DNA of 64,000 nucleotides from Saccharibacillus sp. O23 (GCF_002205895.1 NZ_NJDE01000003.1:62001-126000); one strand, 5' to 3'; counted from the first letter of the stretch, positions 26,867 to 36,888 are shown. A program made the numbers and translations. Notes: generated from the letters alone by a model not told the origin.

Positions 26867-28510
26867 ATGAATGCCGCTTTTTCTACCTTTATCGCTCTCT
26901 TTGCCATCTCCGGCGTGCTGAGTATCTTGCTCGCTTTGTACACGTCTTTTCAAAAAACGCATTTCTCCGGCATCCGTCTGTTCGTGTGGATGTCTATCAC
27001 GACTGCCGTTTATTCGTTCGGCAGTTCGTTCGAGTTGGCCAGCCATTCGCTGGAAGAGATCAAATTCTGGGTCACGTTCGAATATATCGGACTGCCGTTT
27101 ATCTCGCCGCTCAACTTATTGGTCGTCTTCCATTACGTCGGACGCGAGCGCCTGATGACGCCTCGGGCCGCGATCGCGACGCTCGCCCTGCCTGCCGTCA
27201 GTTCGCTGCTGATGCTGACCAACGACCTGCACCATCTGATGTACCAGAACATCAAACTGCGCGACGATACGCCTTGGCCGCTGATCGATTTTACGATGGG
27301 CATCGGCTACGTGATCAACGGCAGCTACACATTGGCCTGCGGTCTGGTGGGAATGTGGATGCTTGCCCGCCATCTGCGCCAGACGCTGAACGTGTACCGC
27401 AAGCAGACCGCCACCATGTTCGTCGGCCTCTTTATCCCGATCGGAGCTTCGTTGGTCTACACCATGAACCTCACGCCTTACCACATCGACCCGGTTCCCG
27501 CTACCATGAGTTTTACCAATCTCTTATACTGCTGGTCGATCTTGTCCGCCGGTATGCTGACGTCCACTCCGGTCGTGCGCGAAAACATTCTGGAGAGCAT
27601 GCGCGACGGCGTGCTCGTGCTCGATCCGGCCGGGCGCATCGCCGATTACAACAAAGCGGCGTCGCTGCTTTTTCCGTTTCTCGCTCCCGCGCTGATCGGA
27701 AGCAACGCGGTCCAAGCGATCCCCCGTCAGCATCTTCGCCCCGAAGACGCGGATATGGGCTTTCTGGAAGCCGAAGACCGGCAGATCGAATGGCTGGAAG
27801 GCCAAGAAGTTCGCCATTACCGGATTCGTTCGTCTCCGGTGTATCATCGGCACGGCGGCGCGCTGATCGGACGCACGGTCGTCGTCTTGGACGTGACGGA
27901 GACGGTGCTGCTGCATCGGAAGCTGGAGCGCATGGCGACGCACGACGGCATGACGCAGATCTACAACCGGACGCATTTCGTCGAATGCTCCGAGCGGCTG
28001 TTGACCGAAGCTCGGCGAACGCTTGAACCGCTGGCTTTCGCCCTGCTAGACATCGACCGGTTCAAGCTGATCAACGACACGTACGGCCATGACATCGGCG
28101 ACCAAGTCATCCGGCACGTCGTGCGTTCCTGCAAGATCTACCTCGGCGACCGCGACGTCTTCGGACGCTACGGCGGCGAAGAATTCGCGCTGTGCATGCC
28201 GGGCCGCGAACCGGACGACGCTTACGGCCTGCTCGAACGGATTCGCCGGGAACTGGCTTCCGGACCGGTGATGACCAGCGCGGGGCCGGTCGACGTGACC
28301 GCGAGCTTCGGTTTGTCCGCGGCGAGCCGCGACCTTCCGCTCAAGCTGCTGACCAAGCAGGCGGACGACGCGCTGTATCGGGCCAAACAAAGCGGACGCA
28401 ACAACGTGCAGATCGCCGGAAGCCGGGACGCGGACGGCGACGAGATCCCGCCCAGCCTGAGCGACGCCGAGCGCCGCAAAGGTTCGAACGGCGAATCGGC
28501 GTCGGGATAA
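26867..28510 (+). CDS. Membrane diguanylate cyclase (7TM-PAS-GGDEF)
   Basis: 547 residues. The first 220 or so form a seven-helix histidine-kinase-type sensor (FIALFAISGVLSILLALYTS onward). Next comes a PAS-like module (NILESMRDGVLVLDPAGRIA) and then a GGDEF domain. The active loop is RYGGEEF, and the metal/substrate residues of LLDIDRFKLINDTYGHDIGD are intact, so c-di-GMP synthesis is likely. The inhibitory RxxD site five residues ahead of the loop reads GDRD, so product inhibition may be absent. The start at 26867 has AGGAG 11 bases upstream. Confidence 0.9.
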   Translation: MNAAFSTFIALFAISGVLSILLALYTSFQKTHFSGIRLFVWMSITTAVYSFGSSFELASHSLEEIKFWVTFEYIGLPFISPLNLLVVFHYVGRERLMTPRAAIATLALPAVSSLLMLTNDLHHLMYQNIKLRDDTPWPLIDFTMGIGYVINGSYTLACGLVGMWMLARHLRQTLNVYRKQTATMFVGLFIPIGASLVYTMNLTPYHIDPVPATMSFTNLLYCWSILSAGMLTSTPVVRENILESMRDGVLVLDPAGRIADYNKAASLLFPFLAPALIGSNAVQAIPRQHLRPEDADMGFLEAEDRQIEWLEGQEVRHYRIRSSPVYHRHGGALIGRTVVVLDVTETVLLHRKLERMATHDGMTQIYNRTHFVECSERLLTEARRTLEPLAFALLDIDRFKLINDTYGHDIGDQVIRHVVRSCKIYLGDRDVFGRYGGEEFALCMPGREPDDAYGLLERIRRELASGPVMTSAGPVDVTASFGLSAASRDLPLKLLTKQADDALYRAKQSGRNNVQIAGSRDADGDEIPPSLSDAERRKGSNGESASG

Positions 28511-28543
28511 AGATTCCGCGTGCCGACCGCGATCGCGGCGGCG

Positions 28544-28580
28544 AACCGGCCGGGCCGAAAGGCTTCTCGGCCGGTTTTTT
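28544..28580 (+). terminator. Rho-independent terminator of the diguanylate cyclase gene
   Basis: AACCGGCCG and CGGCCGGTT around a 15-base loop, followed by six T; 34 bases after the stop. Confidence 0.8.
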
Positions 28581-28827
28581 CGCGCGCTGCCGTCTGCCGC
28601 GGTTCGAACCGGCTCAGATAAGACCGCTTCGGATTCGTGTCTCGGAGCGCTTTGTTGTACAATCGGTTCTGTCGGGCGGCGCAAGGAACAAAGAGCCGGC
28701 GCGCTTCGGCCTCGCGCCGCTTGCCGTCGATCGCTGCGTTCGACGCCGCTCTATTACCGGCAGCGCCCGTCCGAGCTTCCGATGCCCGGACTTCGAAAAC
28801 GGCGCGCCAGAAAGAAGGAATCCGCAC

Positions 28828-30327
28828 ATGAATTTCGAACAATACGTCCGATACGACGCCGTCGGCTTGGCCGAACTGCTTCGGCGGCGCGAAGTCTCCG
28901 CGGCCGAACTGGTCGGAGCCGCCTTCGCCCGCATCGACGAAGTCAATCCGCGATTGAACGCGGTCGTAAGAAAACGCCGCGAAGCCGCGTCGGCGGAAGC
29001 CGCGGCGATGCCTGTGCCGGACGCGTCGCGCCCGTTCGCCGGCGTGCCGTACCTGCTCAAAGACATCTCGCAAGCGCTCGCGGGCGAGCCGCTCACCTCC
29101 GGCTCGGCGCTGCTCGCGAATAACGTCGCGCGCCGCGATTCCAATTATGTCGCCCGCCTGCGCGCCGGCGGCTTCATCCCGCTGGGGCATACGAATACGC
29201 CCGAATTCGGACTGAAGAACATCACCGAGCCGACGCTGCACGGCCCGGCCCGCAATCCGTGGAATCCCGATCATTCCCCGGGCGGCTCCAGCGGCGGCGC
29301 GGCAGCCGCCGTCGCTTCGGGCATCGTGCCCGCCGCCGGAGCCAGCGACGGCGGCGGCTCGATCCGCATCCCGGCGTCGTTCACCGGCTTGTTCGGCCTC
29401 AAGCCGACACGCGGACGGACCCCGGTCGGCCCCGGCGTAGGCCGCCAATGGCAGGGCGCGTCGATCGACTTCGCCTTGTCGCGCACCGTGCGCGACAGCG
29501 CCGCGCTCTTGGACCTGCTGCAAGTGGTGCAGCCCGAAGCCGCGTTCCAGACGCCCCTCTATCCGGGCGTCTATGCCGAAGACATGCGAGCGCCTCGTTC
29601 GCGCCCGCTCCGCATCGCGTTCACGACCGCTTCGCCGGTCGGTTCGCCCGTCGGCGAAGACGCCGTATCGGCCGTGCATAAGACCGTGCGCTGGTTGGAA
29701 GCGCAAGGACACGAGGTCGAAGAGAAACTCAGTCCGGTCAACGGCGTGCGGTTGATGGAGAACTACTACACGATGAACGCGGGCGAAGTCGCCGCCATGT
29801 TCCTCTCGCTGGAGCAGATGCTCGGCCGCGCGATCCGTCCGGACGAAGTGGACATCATCACTTGGGTATTCGCGGAAGCCGGCAAGAACGTGTCGGCCGC
29901 CGAATTCGTGCACAGCTTGAACGAATGGGACGTCGCCGCGGCGCAGATGGCCGAATTGTCGGCCCGCTACGATCTGTACGTGATGCCGGCCAGCGCTTTC
30001 CCGGCTCCTCGGGTCGGCGAGCTGACGCACAAGCCGGAGGAACTCGCGCCGTGGATGAGAGTCAGCGAATTGACGGCGAACGAGCAGCGCACCATGCTCT
30101 ACGACATCTTCGAACGCAGCCTGACGTACACGCCGTTCACGCAGCTCGCCAACCTGACCGGACAGCCCGCGGTCAGCCTGCCGCTGCACTTGACGGAAGA
30201 AGGCCTGCCGCTCGGCGTGCAGATCATGGCCGCCAAAGGCCGCGAAGACCTGCTGCTGCAAGTCTCCGCGCAATTGGAGCAGTCCGAACTGTGGGTCGGC
30301 GCGACCGGCAATCCGATGCTGCCGTAA
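28828..30327 (+). CDS. Amidase signature family enzyme
   Basis: 499 residues, matching the family length. The Ser-cisSer-Lys triad is visible: Lys in PYLLKDIS, cis-Ser in [16 protein letters not shown] and nucleophile Ser in [14 protein letters not shown]. The family hydrolyses amides such as aryl or fatty amides, or cyclic imides. It is also homologous to GatA, but it stands alone without gatC or gatB, which argues against tRNA amidotransferase. AAGGAA lies 8 bases before the ATG. It is cytoplasmic, with no signal peptide. The substrate cannot be predicted. Confidence 0.9.
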   Translation: MNFEQYVRYDAVGLAELLRRREVSAAELVGAAFARIDEVNPRLNAVVRKRREAASAEAAAMPVPDASRPFAGVPYLLKDISQALAGEPLTSGSALLANNVARRDSNYVARLRAGGFIPLGHTNTPEFGLKNITEPTLHGPARNPWNPDHSPGGSSGGAAAAVASGIVPAAGASDGGGSIRIPASFTGLFGLKPTRGRTPVGPGVGRQWQGASIDFALSRTVRDSAALLDLLQVVQPEAAFQTPLYPGVYAEDMRAPRSRPLRIAFTTASPVGSPVGEDAVSAVHKTVRWLEAQGHEVEEKLSPVNGVRLMENYYTMNAGEVAAMFLSLEQMLGRAIRPDEVDIITWVFAEAGKNVSAAEFVHSLNEWDVAAAQMAELSARYDLYVMPASAFPAPRVGELTHKPEELAPWMRVSELTANEQRTMLYDIFERSLTYTPFTQLANLTGQPAVSLPLHLTEEGLPLGVQIMAAKGREDLLLQVSAQLEQSELWVGATGNPMLP

Positions 30328-30417
30328 CGCAAGACGCGCTTTCGGCGGCAGGGAAGGCGGTTTTCTCTTCGAGCTCCCTGCCTCTTTGTCCGTCGTTCTC
30401 GCGCAAGCTTCCGCGCC

Positions 30418-30454
30418 AAAAAGACGCTTTCCCGCAGCGGGAAAGCGTCTTTTT
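30418..30454. terminator. Bidirectional terminator after amidase gene
   Basis: AAAAAGACGCTTTCCC and GGGAAAGCGTCTTTTT form a perfect 16-bp stem with a 5-base loop, between convergent genes. Confidence 0.92.
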
Positions 30455-30488
30455 CGTGCGTGTATTCAAACTCGCTCGATTCGACCGA

Positions 30489-30842
30489 TCATTCGTTTAC
30501 GAACCACGCCGCGACGATCCGTCCGCCGTGCGTCTCGTAGATCGCCGCCGCTTGAATGACCCGGTCCGATCCTTCTCGAGTGACGTGCTCGTGGTCGATA
30601 ACCCGGCTGCCGATCACCATGCGATTGACCAACTCCGCTTGTACCCGGTCTTCTTCGAAACGTTTGCGGTAACGTTCGCGCATCGCTTCCCGCCCTTGCG
30701 CGATCACCGTCCCGTCGATCAGATCGTACAGCTTCGCGTCTTCCGCATAGACCGCCAGAAATCCTTCCAAATCATGCGCGTTGTACCGGTCCAACTGCCG
30801 CTGGGCCAATTGTTCGGCTTCGCTTTTCGTTTCGTTCGCCAT
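30489..30842 (-). CDS. SnoaL-like / NTF2-fold protein
   Basis: 117 residues. The opening helix RQLDRYNAHDLEGFLAVYAE and the strands DAKLYDLIDGTVIAQGREAM and HGGRIVAAWFVNE match small NTF2-like cone-fold proteins (SnoaL / steroid isomerase-like). Members range from isomerases and cyclases to non-enzymatic binding proteins, so no reaction is assigned. AGGAAG lies 5 bases before the ATG. Single gene. Confidence 0.78.
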   Translation of the reverse strand: MANETKSEAEQLAQRQLDRYNAHDLEGFLAVYAEDAKLYDLIDGTVIAQGREAMRERYRKRFEEDRVQAELVNRMVIGSRVIDHEHVTREGSDRVIQAAAIYETHGGRIVAAWFVNE

Positions 30843-30993
30843 CCCGATCTTCCTCCTCGTCGATTGTCGATTGATTCAATAGGGTTCCATTATACCGCCT
30901 CCCGTCCCTTTCCGCGCCGCGTTACGATTGCCTGCCCCCCGTCGGGTGTAATACTAGAATGTACAAGCAAATGCCGGATAAGGAGGGATTCCC

Positions 30994-31905
30994 GTGATCA
31001 CCATCGGACTCACCAATTTCAGCGACCACGACGAACTTTACGGCAAAAAGAAACCCGCCGAGCGGCTGCCCGCCTACAGCGAAACGTTCAAAGTCGTCGA
31101 GCTGGACAGCTCGTTCTATGCGATTCAGCCCGTAAAAAACTACGAAAAGTGGGTCTCTCAGACGCCGGAAGATTTCGGTTTCGTGATCAAAGCCTATCAA
31201 GGCATGACCGGTCATCTTCGCGGCAAAAAGAATTATTTCGATACGGCCGAGGAGATGTTCGCCGCTTTCCATACGAGTCTGGAACCGGTCATCGACGCGA
31301 AAAAGCTGACGATGACATTGTTCCAATATCCGCCTTGGTTCGACTGCACCCGCGAGAACGTGGAGAAACTGCGCGTCACGCGCGAATTCATGAAAGACGT
31401 GCCGTGCGCGCTCGAATTCCGGCACCAGTCTTGGTATTCGCCGCAGTTCCGGGACAAGACGCTCGATTTTATGCGCAAAGAAGGCTGGATTCAGACGGTC
31501 GTCGACGAACCGCAGGCCGGCAGCGGATCGATTCCGATCATCGCGCAGGCGACCAGCGACGAAGCCACGTACGTCCGCATGCACGGGCGCAACGTCGGCG
31601 GATGGCATAAGAGCAGCGATCCGAACTGGCGCAAACTGCGCTACTTGTATCGCTACAGCACCGAGGAATTGACGGAGTGGCGCGACATCCTGCTCGATCT
31701 GGACAAACAGAGCAAGCATGTATACGTCGTGTTCAACAATAACTCCGCCAAAGACGCCACCCCCAACGCGCTCGAACTCATGGAACTGCTCGGCCAACCG
31801 ATCCCCGAAGGCGCGCCGTGGCCGCCGGATCAGCAAGGCAAGTCCGAAAAAGCGGACGAAACTCCTTCGGAAGAACCTCAAGCGCAGCAGGAAAAACTGT
31901 TCTGA
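30994..31905 (+). CDS. DUF72 family protein (YecE/YunF-like)
   Basis: 303 residues. The family hallmark of a TIM-barrel-like DUF72 protein is visible: MITIGLTNFSDH, VELDSSFYAIQP, FQYPPWFDCTRENVEKL, ALEFRHQSWY and YVRMHGRN. Biochemical role unknown. The start is GTG at 30994 with AAGGAGG 7 bases upstream. The last 35 residues form a Gln/Glu/Pro-rich tail that looks disordered. A strong hairpin ends the gene. Confidence 0.88.
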   Translation: MITIGLTNFSDHDELYGKKKPAERLPAYSETFKVVELDSSFYAIQPVKNYEKWVSQTPEDFGFVIKAYQGMTGHLRGKKNYFDTAEEMFAAFHTSLEPVIDAKKLTMTLFQYPPWFDCTRENVEKLRVTREFMKDVPCALEFRHQSWYSPQFRDKTLDFMRKEGWIQTVVDEPQAGSGSIPIIAQATSDEATYVRMHGRNVGGWHKSSDPNWRKLRYLYRYSTEELTEWRDILLDLDKQSKHVYVVFNNNSAKDATPNALELMELLGQPIPEGAPWPPDQQGKSEKADETPSEEPQAQQEKLF

Positions 31906-31915
31906 CCGCTCGAAA

Positions 31916-31954
31916 AAAACCGCTCCGGCGTCCTGTAGACGCCGGAGCGGTTTT
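31916..31954. terminator. Bidirectional terminator after the DUF72 gene
   Basis: AAAACCGCTCCGGCGTC and its complement with a 5-base loop; T runs on both strands; between convergent genes. Confidence 0.9.
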
Positions 31955-31988
31955 GCTTCATGCGGATCTTTGGCCGGCCAAGCCGAGA

Positions 31989-32591
31989 TTATTTAAACCA
32001 TTTCAAGCGTTCTTCCAGCGGTTTGAACTGTTTTTCGCCCGCCGGAGCCGTAATCTTGCCGAACGGCATCTGCGCGACCAGCTTCCAGCTCTCGGGAATA
32101 TCCCATTCCGGTTTGACTTTCTCGTCGATCAGCGGATTGTAGTGCTGAAGCGAAGCGCCGTAGCCTTCGGCTTCCAGCAGCGTCCAGATCGCGTATTGGT
32201 GCATGCCCGAAGACTGCTGCGACCAGATCGGGAAATTGTCTTGGTAAGCCTGGAACTGCTCCTGCATGCCGCGGATGACCGATTCGTCTTCGAAGAACAG
32301 GATCGTGCCGTAACCCGCTTTGAAGCTGTCCATCTTTTCCTTCGTCGGCCCGAAATTTTCCGCCGGCACGATTTCTTTCAAGATGGCGGTCGTGAAGTCC
32401 CACAGCTTGTCATGGTGTTCTCCGAGCAGCACGACCACGCGCGCGCTCTGCGAGTTGAACGCCGACGGGACATGCAGCAGCGTCTGCTCGATCAATTCGC
32501 GGATTTTGTCGTCGGATGCCGTCTGTTCCTTGCTGATCCCGTAGATACTGCGTCTGTTTTTCATCAGTTCCAGCATGCTTTCGGTTTTCAA
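31989..32591 (-). CDS. Nitroreductase family protein (FRM2/HBN1-like)
   Basis: 200 residues. FMN-binding features are RRSIYGISKE, PSAFNSQSARVVVLLGEHHD and LEAEGYGASLQHYNPLID. It resembles the FRM2/HBN1-type subgroup of nitroreductases (oxidative-stress-linked flavoproteins that reduce nitro or quinone compounds). The start was set at TTG 32591, 8 bases after GGGAGG; the ATG at 32612 lies upstream of that ribosome site and lacks its own. Single gene, with its terminator shared with the DUF72 gene. Confidence 0.82.
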   Translation of the reverse strand: MKTESMLELMKNRRSIYGISKEQTASDDKIRELIEQTLLHVPSAFNSQSARVVVLLGEHHDKLWDFTTAILKEIVPAENFGPTKEKMDSFKAGYGTILFFEDESVIRGMQEQFQAYQDNFPIWSQQSSGMHQYAIWTLLEAEGYGASLQHYNPLIDEKVKPEWDIPESWKLVAQMPFGKITAPAGEKQFKPLEERLKWFK

Positions 32592-32951
32592 GAATAACGC
32601 CTCCCAATCCATAATAACCGCTCTTCGCTCGCTTGCGGGAACGGCCCAATCCATCATTACCCTTCGGAAAGGGACATCCAAGCAAGAAACGCGCATTTTC
32701 CCCTTTCGGGTTCCGCCGGACGAATCGTTTAACCCCCCCGCTTTTTTGGGTAACGGGTATTAGTTCGGTTAGCGAGCGATTCGGCCGTCTCGCAGCCTCC
32801 AACCTTACATTCACCGAAACGATCTGCGGCGCCCGAACGCGTCCTTTTTCACGTGCCCGGAAGCGGGAACGTCATCAGGTCTTGCGCGCGTTTTCGGTCC
32901 CGGCAATCCAGTACTCAGCAATCTTATACGAACCCGAGGAGGCGTTTGGTT

Positions 32952-34481
32952 ATGACCGCGAATCACACGATGATGCAATTTTTCGAATGGCACGTAGAAG
33001 CGGACGGACAGCATTGGAACCGCCTCAAAGAACTGGCGCCCGAATTGAAAAAATGGGGCATCGACTCCGTCTGGATTCCTCCCGTCACCAAAGGGCAATC
33101 CGCGGAAGATACCGGCTACGGCATCTACGATCTGTACGATCTGGGCGAATTCGATCAGAAAGGCACGGTCCGTACCAAATACGGCACGAAAGAAGAGTTG
33201 AAAAGCGCGATCGCGGCCTGTCACGAATACGGTATCGCCGTGTACGTCGATCTGGTCATGAACCATAAAGCGGGAGCCGACGAGACGGAACGTTTCAAAG
33301 TCGTCGAAGTCGACCCCAACGACCGCAACGAAGTCATCTCGCTCGAACCGTTCGAGATCGAAGGCTGGACCAAATTTACGTTCCCGGGCCGCGGCGAGCA
33401 GTATTCTTCGTTCAAATGGGACCATACTCATTTCAACGGCACCGACTTCGATAACGCGACGGGACGCACCGGCATCTACCGGATCGGCGGCGAGAATCGC
33501 GGCTGGGACGACAAGGTGGACAACGAATTCGGCAACTACGATTATCTGATGTTCGCCAATATCGATTACCGGCTTCCGGAAGTGCGCGAAGAGATGATGG
33601 AATGGGGTCGTTGGCTGGTCGATACGCTGCAGTGCAGCGGCTACCGTCTGGACGCGATCAAACATATCAACCATGACTTCATCCGCGAATTCGCGGGAGA
33701 AATGACCCGCAAACGCGGCGAAGACTTCTATATCGTCGGCGAATTCTGGAACAACGATCTGAACGCCTGCCGGGAATTCCTCGACAACGTCGATTACCGG
33801 ATCGATCTGTTCGACGTATCGCTGCACTACAAACTGCACGAAGCGTCGCAGTCCGGGAGCGCGTTCGACCTGACGAAGATCTTCGACGACACGCTCGTCC
33901 AGACTCACCCGACCAACGCGGTCACGTTCGTGGACAACCACGACTCCCAACCGGGCGAATCGCTGGAATCGTGGATTCAAGACTGGTTCAAACAGAGCGC
34001 GTACGCGCTGATCCTGCTGCGCCGCGACGGGTATCCGTGCGTGTTCTACGGCGACTATTTCGGCATCGGCGGCGAGAATCCGATCGAAGGCAAGAAGATG
34101 GCGATCGACCCGCTTCTCTACGCCCGCTGCCAGAAAGCCTACGGCGAGCAGATCGATTACTTCGATCATCCGAACACGATCGGCTGGGTGCGCATGGGCG
34201 AAGAAGAAGTGTCCGGCTCCGGCTGCGCGGTCGTGATCTCCAACGGCGACGAAGGCGAGAAGCATATGAACGTCGGCGCGCACCGCGCGGGCGAAGAATG
34301 GATCGACCTGACCGGCACGCGCAAAGAGAAGATCACGATCGGCGAAGACGGATCGGCGACCTTCCTCGTGAACGGCGGCAGCGTGTCCGTCTGGGCTTCC
34401 CCGGACGAAGACGAGACGCAGGACTGCGCGGCGGACGACCAAACCGAGCCTGCGCAAGCCGGCGAAGAGAAAAGCGAATAA
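32952..34481 (+). CDS. Cytoplasmic alpha-amylase (GH13)
   Basis: 509 residues without signal peptide. The four GH13 conserved regions are present: DLVMNHKAG, GYRLDAIKHIN (nucleophile Asp), IVGEFWNNDL (acid/base Glu) and FVDNHDSQ (transition-state Asp). Length and start (MTANHTMMQFFEWHVEADGQ) fit liquefying-type alpha-amylases of the GH13_5 kind. Lack of export suggests action on internal glucans or imported maltodextrins. The C-terminal 30 residues are an acidic disordered tail (SPDEDETQDCAADD). GAGGAGG lies 9 bases before the ATG at 32952. Confidence 0.92.
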   Translation: MTANHTMMQFFEWHVEADGQHWNRLKELAPELKKWGIDSVWIPPVTKGQSAEDTGYGIYDLYDLGEFDQKGTVRTKYGTKEELKSAIAACHEYGIAVYVDLVMNHKAGADETERFKVVEVDPNDRNEVISLEPFEIEGWTKFTFPGRGEQYSSFKWDHTHFNGTDFDNATGRTGIYRIGGENRGWDDKVDNEFGNYDYLMFANIDYRLPEVREEMMEWGRWLVDTLQCSGYRLDAIKHINHDFIREFAGEMTRKRGEDFYIVGEFWNNDLNACREFLDNVDYRIDLFDVSLHYKLHEASQSGSAFDLTKIFDDTLVQTHPTNAVTFVDNHDSQPGESLESWIQDWFKQSAYALILLRRDGYPCVFYGDYFGIGGENPIEGKKMAIDPLLYARCQKAYGEQIDYFDHPNTIGWVRMGEEEVSGSGCAVVISNGDEGEKHMNVGAHRAGEEWIDLTGTRKEKITIGEDGSATFLVNGGSVSVWASPDEDETQDCAADDQTEPAQAGEEKSE

Positions 34482-34510
34482 AACGACCTTTTCTATCTTT
34501 CGTTCGTCAG

Positions 34511-34554
34511 AAAGACCCCGAAATCCGCTTTCAAGCGGACTTCGGGGTCTTTTT
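34511..34554. terminator. Rho-independent terminator after alpha-amylase gene
   Basis: AAAGACCCCGAA and TTCGGGGTCTTT with an inner TCCGCTT/AAGCGGA stem; T run on the plus strand. Confidence 0.9.
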
Positions 34555-34697
34555 CGCGCGGACGCGTCGGTGAGGCGGTTCGCTTCGGAAGGCGGCATGC
34601 AAGTCCGATGTCCGATACCCGCCAGCAGCGCACAGCGTTTCCTTCGCCCGCTTCCGCCGATTCGGACAGTCTGAAGCGGACGCGAAAGCGAATAGGT

Positions 34698-35345
34698 TCA
34701 GGCAAACGGTACTTCCCGAATCAAGCTTGCCAACAGGTACAGCGCCGTTCCCCAGACGAACAACGCGGACGCTCTGTTGAACAGCGCCGTCAAGCGGCCG
34801 CCGCCGTCGAAGCGGCGCAGCACGGAGCCCGCGGTCGCAAGAGCCGCGAACCATAACCAAGAGACTACGATGCAGGCCGCGGCGAAACGGATCTGAGCGG
34901 CTCCTTCGTAAGCGAGCGCGCTGGTGCCGATCACGCCGACGGTATCGAGCAGCGCATGCGGATTGAGCAGCGAGACGGAGAGCGCGAACGCGATCTGCCG
35001 CGAAGAAGACAGCGCCCGAACGGCTGCCGACGAGTCGGAGGCGTCGCCGGGCAGGGAAGCGGCCGGCCGCGTGCGCCATAACGAGAACCCCATATACGCG
35101 AGAAACGCGATGCCCGCCAGCATTAGTCCCAAGCGCAGCGCCTCGATCTTCAACACGACGGCCGAGACGCCGAACACGGCGAGCGAGATCAGCAGCGTGT
35201 CGCACAGCGCCGCGGCGATGACCGCCGGCAGCGCGCCGGACAAGCGCGGCTGCGCCGCGCCTTGATTGAATACGAACACGTTCTGCACGCCGAGCGGCAG
35301 GATCAGCCCGAGAGCCAGAACGAATCCGTGCAGTATAGCTTCCAT
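34698..35345 (-). CDS. LysE/ArgO-type amino acid exporter
   Basis: 215 residues, about six transmembrane helices. Family marks are the N-terminal LGLILPLGVQNVFVFNQGA and the motif LSVSLLNPHALLDTVGVIG. LysE/ArgO proteins export basic or other amino acids. The gene is divergent from a MocR-type PLP-dependent regulator 109 bases away, a common pairing that suggests the regulator controls export according to an amino-acid or PLP signal. AAAGGAG lies 12 bases before the ATG. Confidence 0.88.
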   Translation of the reverse strand: MEAILHGFVLALGLILPLGVQNVFVFNQGAAQPRLSGALPAVIAAALCDTLLISLAVFGVSAVVLKIEALRLGLMLAGIAFLAYMGFSLWRTRPAASLPGDASDSSAAVRALSSSRQIAFALSVSLLNPHALLDTVGVIGTSALAYEGAAQIRFAAACIVVSWLWFAALATAGSVLRRFDGGGRLTALFNRASALFVWGTALYLLASLIREVPFA

Positions 35346-35400
35346 GATGACATCGACTCCTTTTCTTCTTCCATGTTACGATGCGAAGAGAAAAAGAAAA

Positions 35401-35438
35401 CCGCCAATTGGATGGTTATCGAACCATCCAATCGGCGG
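35401..35438. promoter_or_regulatory. Long palindrome between lysE-like and mocR-like genes
   Basis: Two 17-base arms (CCGCCAATTGGATGGTT and AACCATCCAATCGGCGG, one mismatch) flank ATCG. It lies between the divergent starts and just ahead of the ribosome site of the regulator gene. It could be a MocR operator or a hairpin in the regulator's leader RNA. Confidence 0.55.
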
Positions 35439-35454
35439 CGGAAAGGAGCAGCCC

Positions 35455-36888
35455 ATGGACTGGAAACCGTCCCCCCATCCTCATCACACCCTTCAAGCGC
35501 AGATCGTCGCTTGGATCGCCGAGCGGATCGAGCACGGCGATTGGAACGCCGGTTTCCGCTTGCCCGCGCAGCGCGAATTGGCCGCGCGCTGGAGCGTCAA
35601 TCGCAGCACCGTGCAAGCCGCGATCGACGAGCTGCGCGCCGAAGGCCTGCTGGAGACCCGCCGAGGCTCCGGCGCTTACGTCTCCGGCAGCGCTTGGAAC
35701 GCGCTGCTGGCCCGCTCGCAGCCGAATTGGCAGCGGCATATCCGCGCCAGCGTCCACAAGCCGAATCGGCATACGATTCGGCTGATCAACGACAACGAGC
35801 CGGACCCTTCGCTGGTCCGGCTCGGCACCGGCGAGCTGTCGCCGGAGCTGCTCCCCGCCCGGGAGCTGGAGCGCTCGCTGCGCGATCTGAAGCTCGATCC
35901 CCGCGCGATCGGCTATTCCGAGCCGCTGGGCAGCCTTCGCCTGCGCCGGGCGCTGTGCGTGCAGCTCGAACGGCTCGGCATCCGGGCGCAGCCGGATAAC
36001 GTCTGCATCGTCTCCGGCGCGCTGCAAGCTTTGCAGCTCATCGCCGTCGGCCTGCTCGAAGAAGGATCGGCCGTGTTCCACGAGCCGATCTCGTACCTGA
36101 ATTCGGTCCATCCGTTCCAATCCGCCGGCATGCGGATGCTCCCGTTCCGCCACGGTCCGCAGCTGCGCGAACGATTGGCCCGCGCCGCCCGAGGCCGGCA
36201 ATCGCTGCTCTACGCGGTGCCTACGCTGAACAACCCGACCGGCCGGAGCTGGAATCCGGCCCGAAGGCAAGGCATCTACGACGCCTGTTCGGAGCTGCGC
36301 ATCCCGATTGTCGAAGACGACGTCTACCGCGACCTGCTGTTCGCGCCCGGTCCGCCGCCGATCAAAGCGACCGACGGCTCCGGCCAAGTGCTCTACATGG
36401 GCAGCCTGTCCAAGTCGCTCAGCCCCGGCCTTCGGATCGGCTGGGTCGTCGCGCCTTCGCCGGTCGCGGCGCGGCTCGCCGACGTCAAGATGCAGACCGA
36501 TTACGGGTCGAGCGCTTTCTCGCAGGAGATCGCCGCCCACTGGCTGGAGACCGGCTTGTACGAACGCCACGCCGAGCGCCTGCGATCCGAACTGCGGCGG
36601 CGCGCGGCCCGTACCGAATCGGCGCTGCGCGAACGATTCCGCGAACTCGCGGATTGGGAAACGCCGGAAGGCGGCTTCTACATCTGGCTGCGCTTCCGCA
36701 AGCCGATCGCGGACAAAAGCTTTTTCCGCCGCCTGCTCGATCGCAAAGTGCTGATCAATCCCGGTTATATCTACGACCCGAGCGACCTGCACCATATCCG
36801 GCTGTCGTACGCCTACGCTTCGGACGAAGAGATGCAGGCGGGACTGAACGCGCTCCGCGAAGAAGCGGAGCGGGCTTGGCGGGATTGA
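35455..36888 (+). CDS. MocR-type regulator (GntR DNA-binding + aminotransferase-like)
   Basis: 477 residues. Residues 10-80 form a GntR winged helix (QIVAWIAERIEHGDWNAGFR, LPAQRELAARWSVNRSTVQA). The rest is a fold-type I aminotransferase domain with VPTLNNPTGRSW, EDDVYRDL and the PLP lysine in SLSKSLSPGLRIGW. MocR proteins use bound PLP or amino-acid adducts to sense metabolites. AAGGAG lies 7 bases before the ATG at 35455. It is divergent from the LysE-like exporter, its likely target; a PdxR or GabR role is less likely because no pdxST or gab genes are nearby. Confidence 0.9.
   Translation: MDWKPSPHPHHTLQAQIVAWIAERIEHGDWNAGFRLPAQRELAARWSVNRSTVQAAIDELRAEGLLETRRGSGAYVSGSAWNALLARSQPNWQRHIRASVHKPNRHTIRLINDNEPDPSLVRLGTGELSPELLPARELERSLRDLKLDPRAIGYSEPLGSLRLRRALCVQLERLGIRAQPDNVCIVSGALQALQLIAVGLLEEGSAVFHEPISYLNSVHPFQSAGMRMLPFRHGPQLRERLARAARGRQSLLYAVPTLNNPTGRSWNPARRQGIYDACSELRIPIVEDDVYRDLLFAPGPPPIKATDGSGQVLYMGSLSKSLSPGLRIGWVVAPSPVAARLADVKMQTDYGSSAFSQEIAAHWLETGLYERHAERLRSELRRRAARTESALRERFRELADWETPEGGFYIWLRFRKPIADKSFFRRLLDRKVLINPGYIYDPSDLHHIRLSYAYASDEEMQAGLNALREEAERAWRD

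Noticed and set aside
28222-30273. 683-codon frame antisense to the amidase gene
   Set aside because: Shadow frame caused by GC-rich codons; the plus strand has the complete amidase triad.
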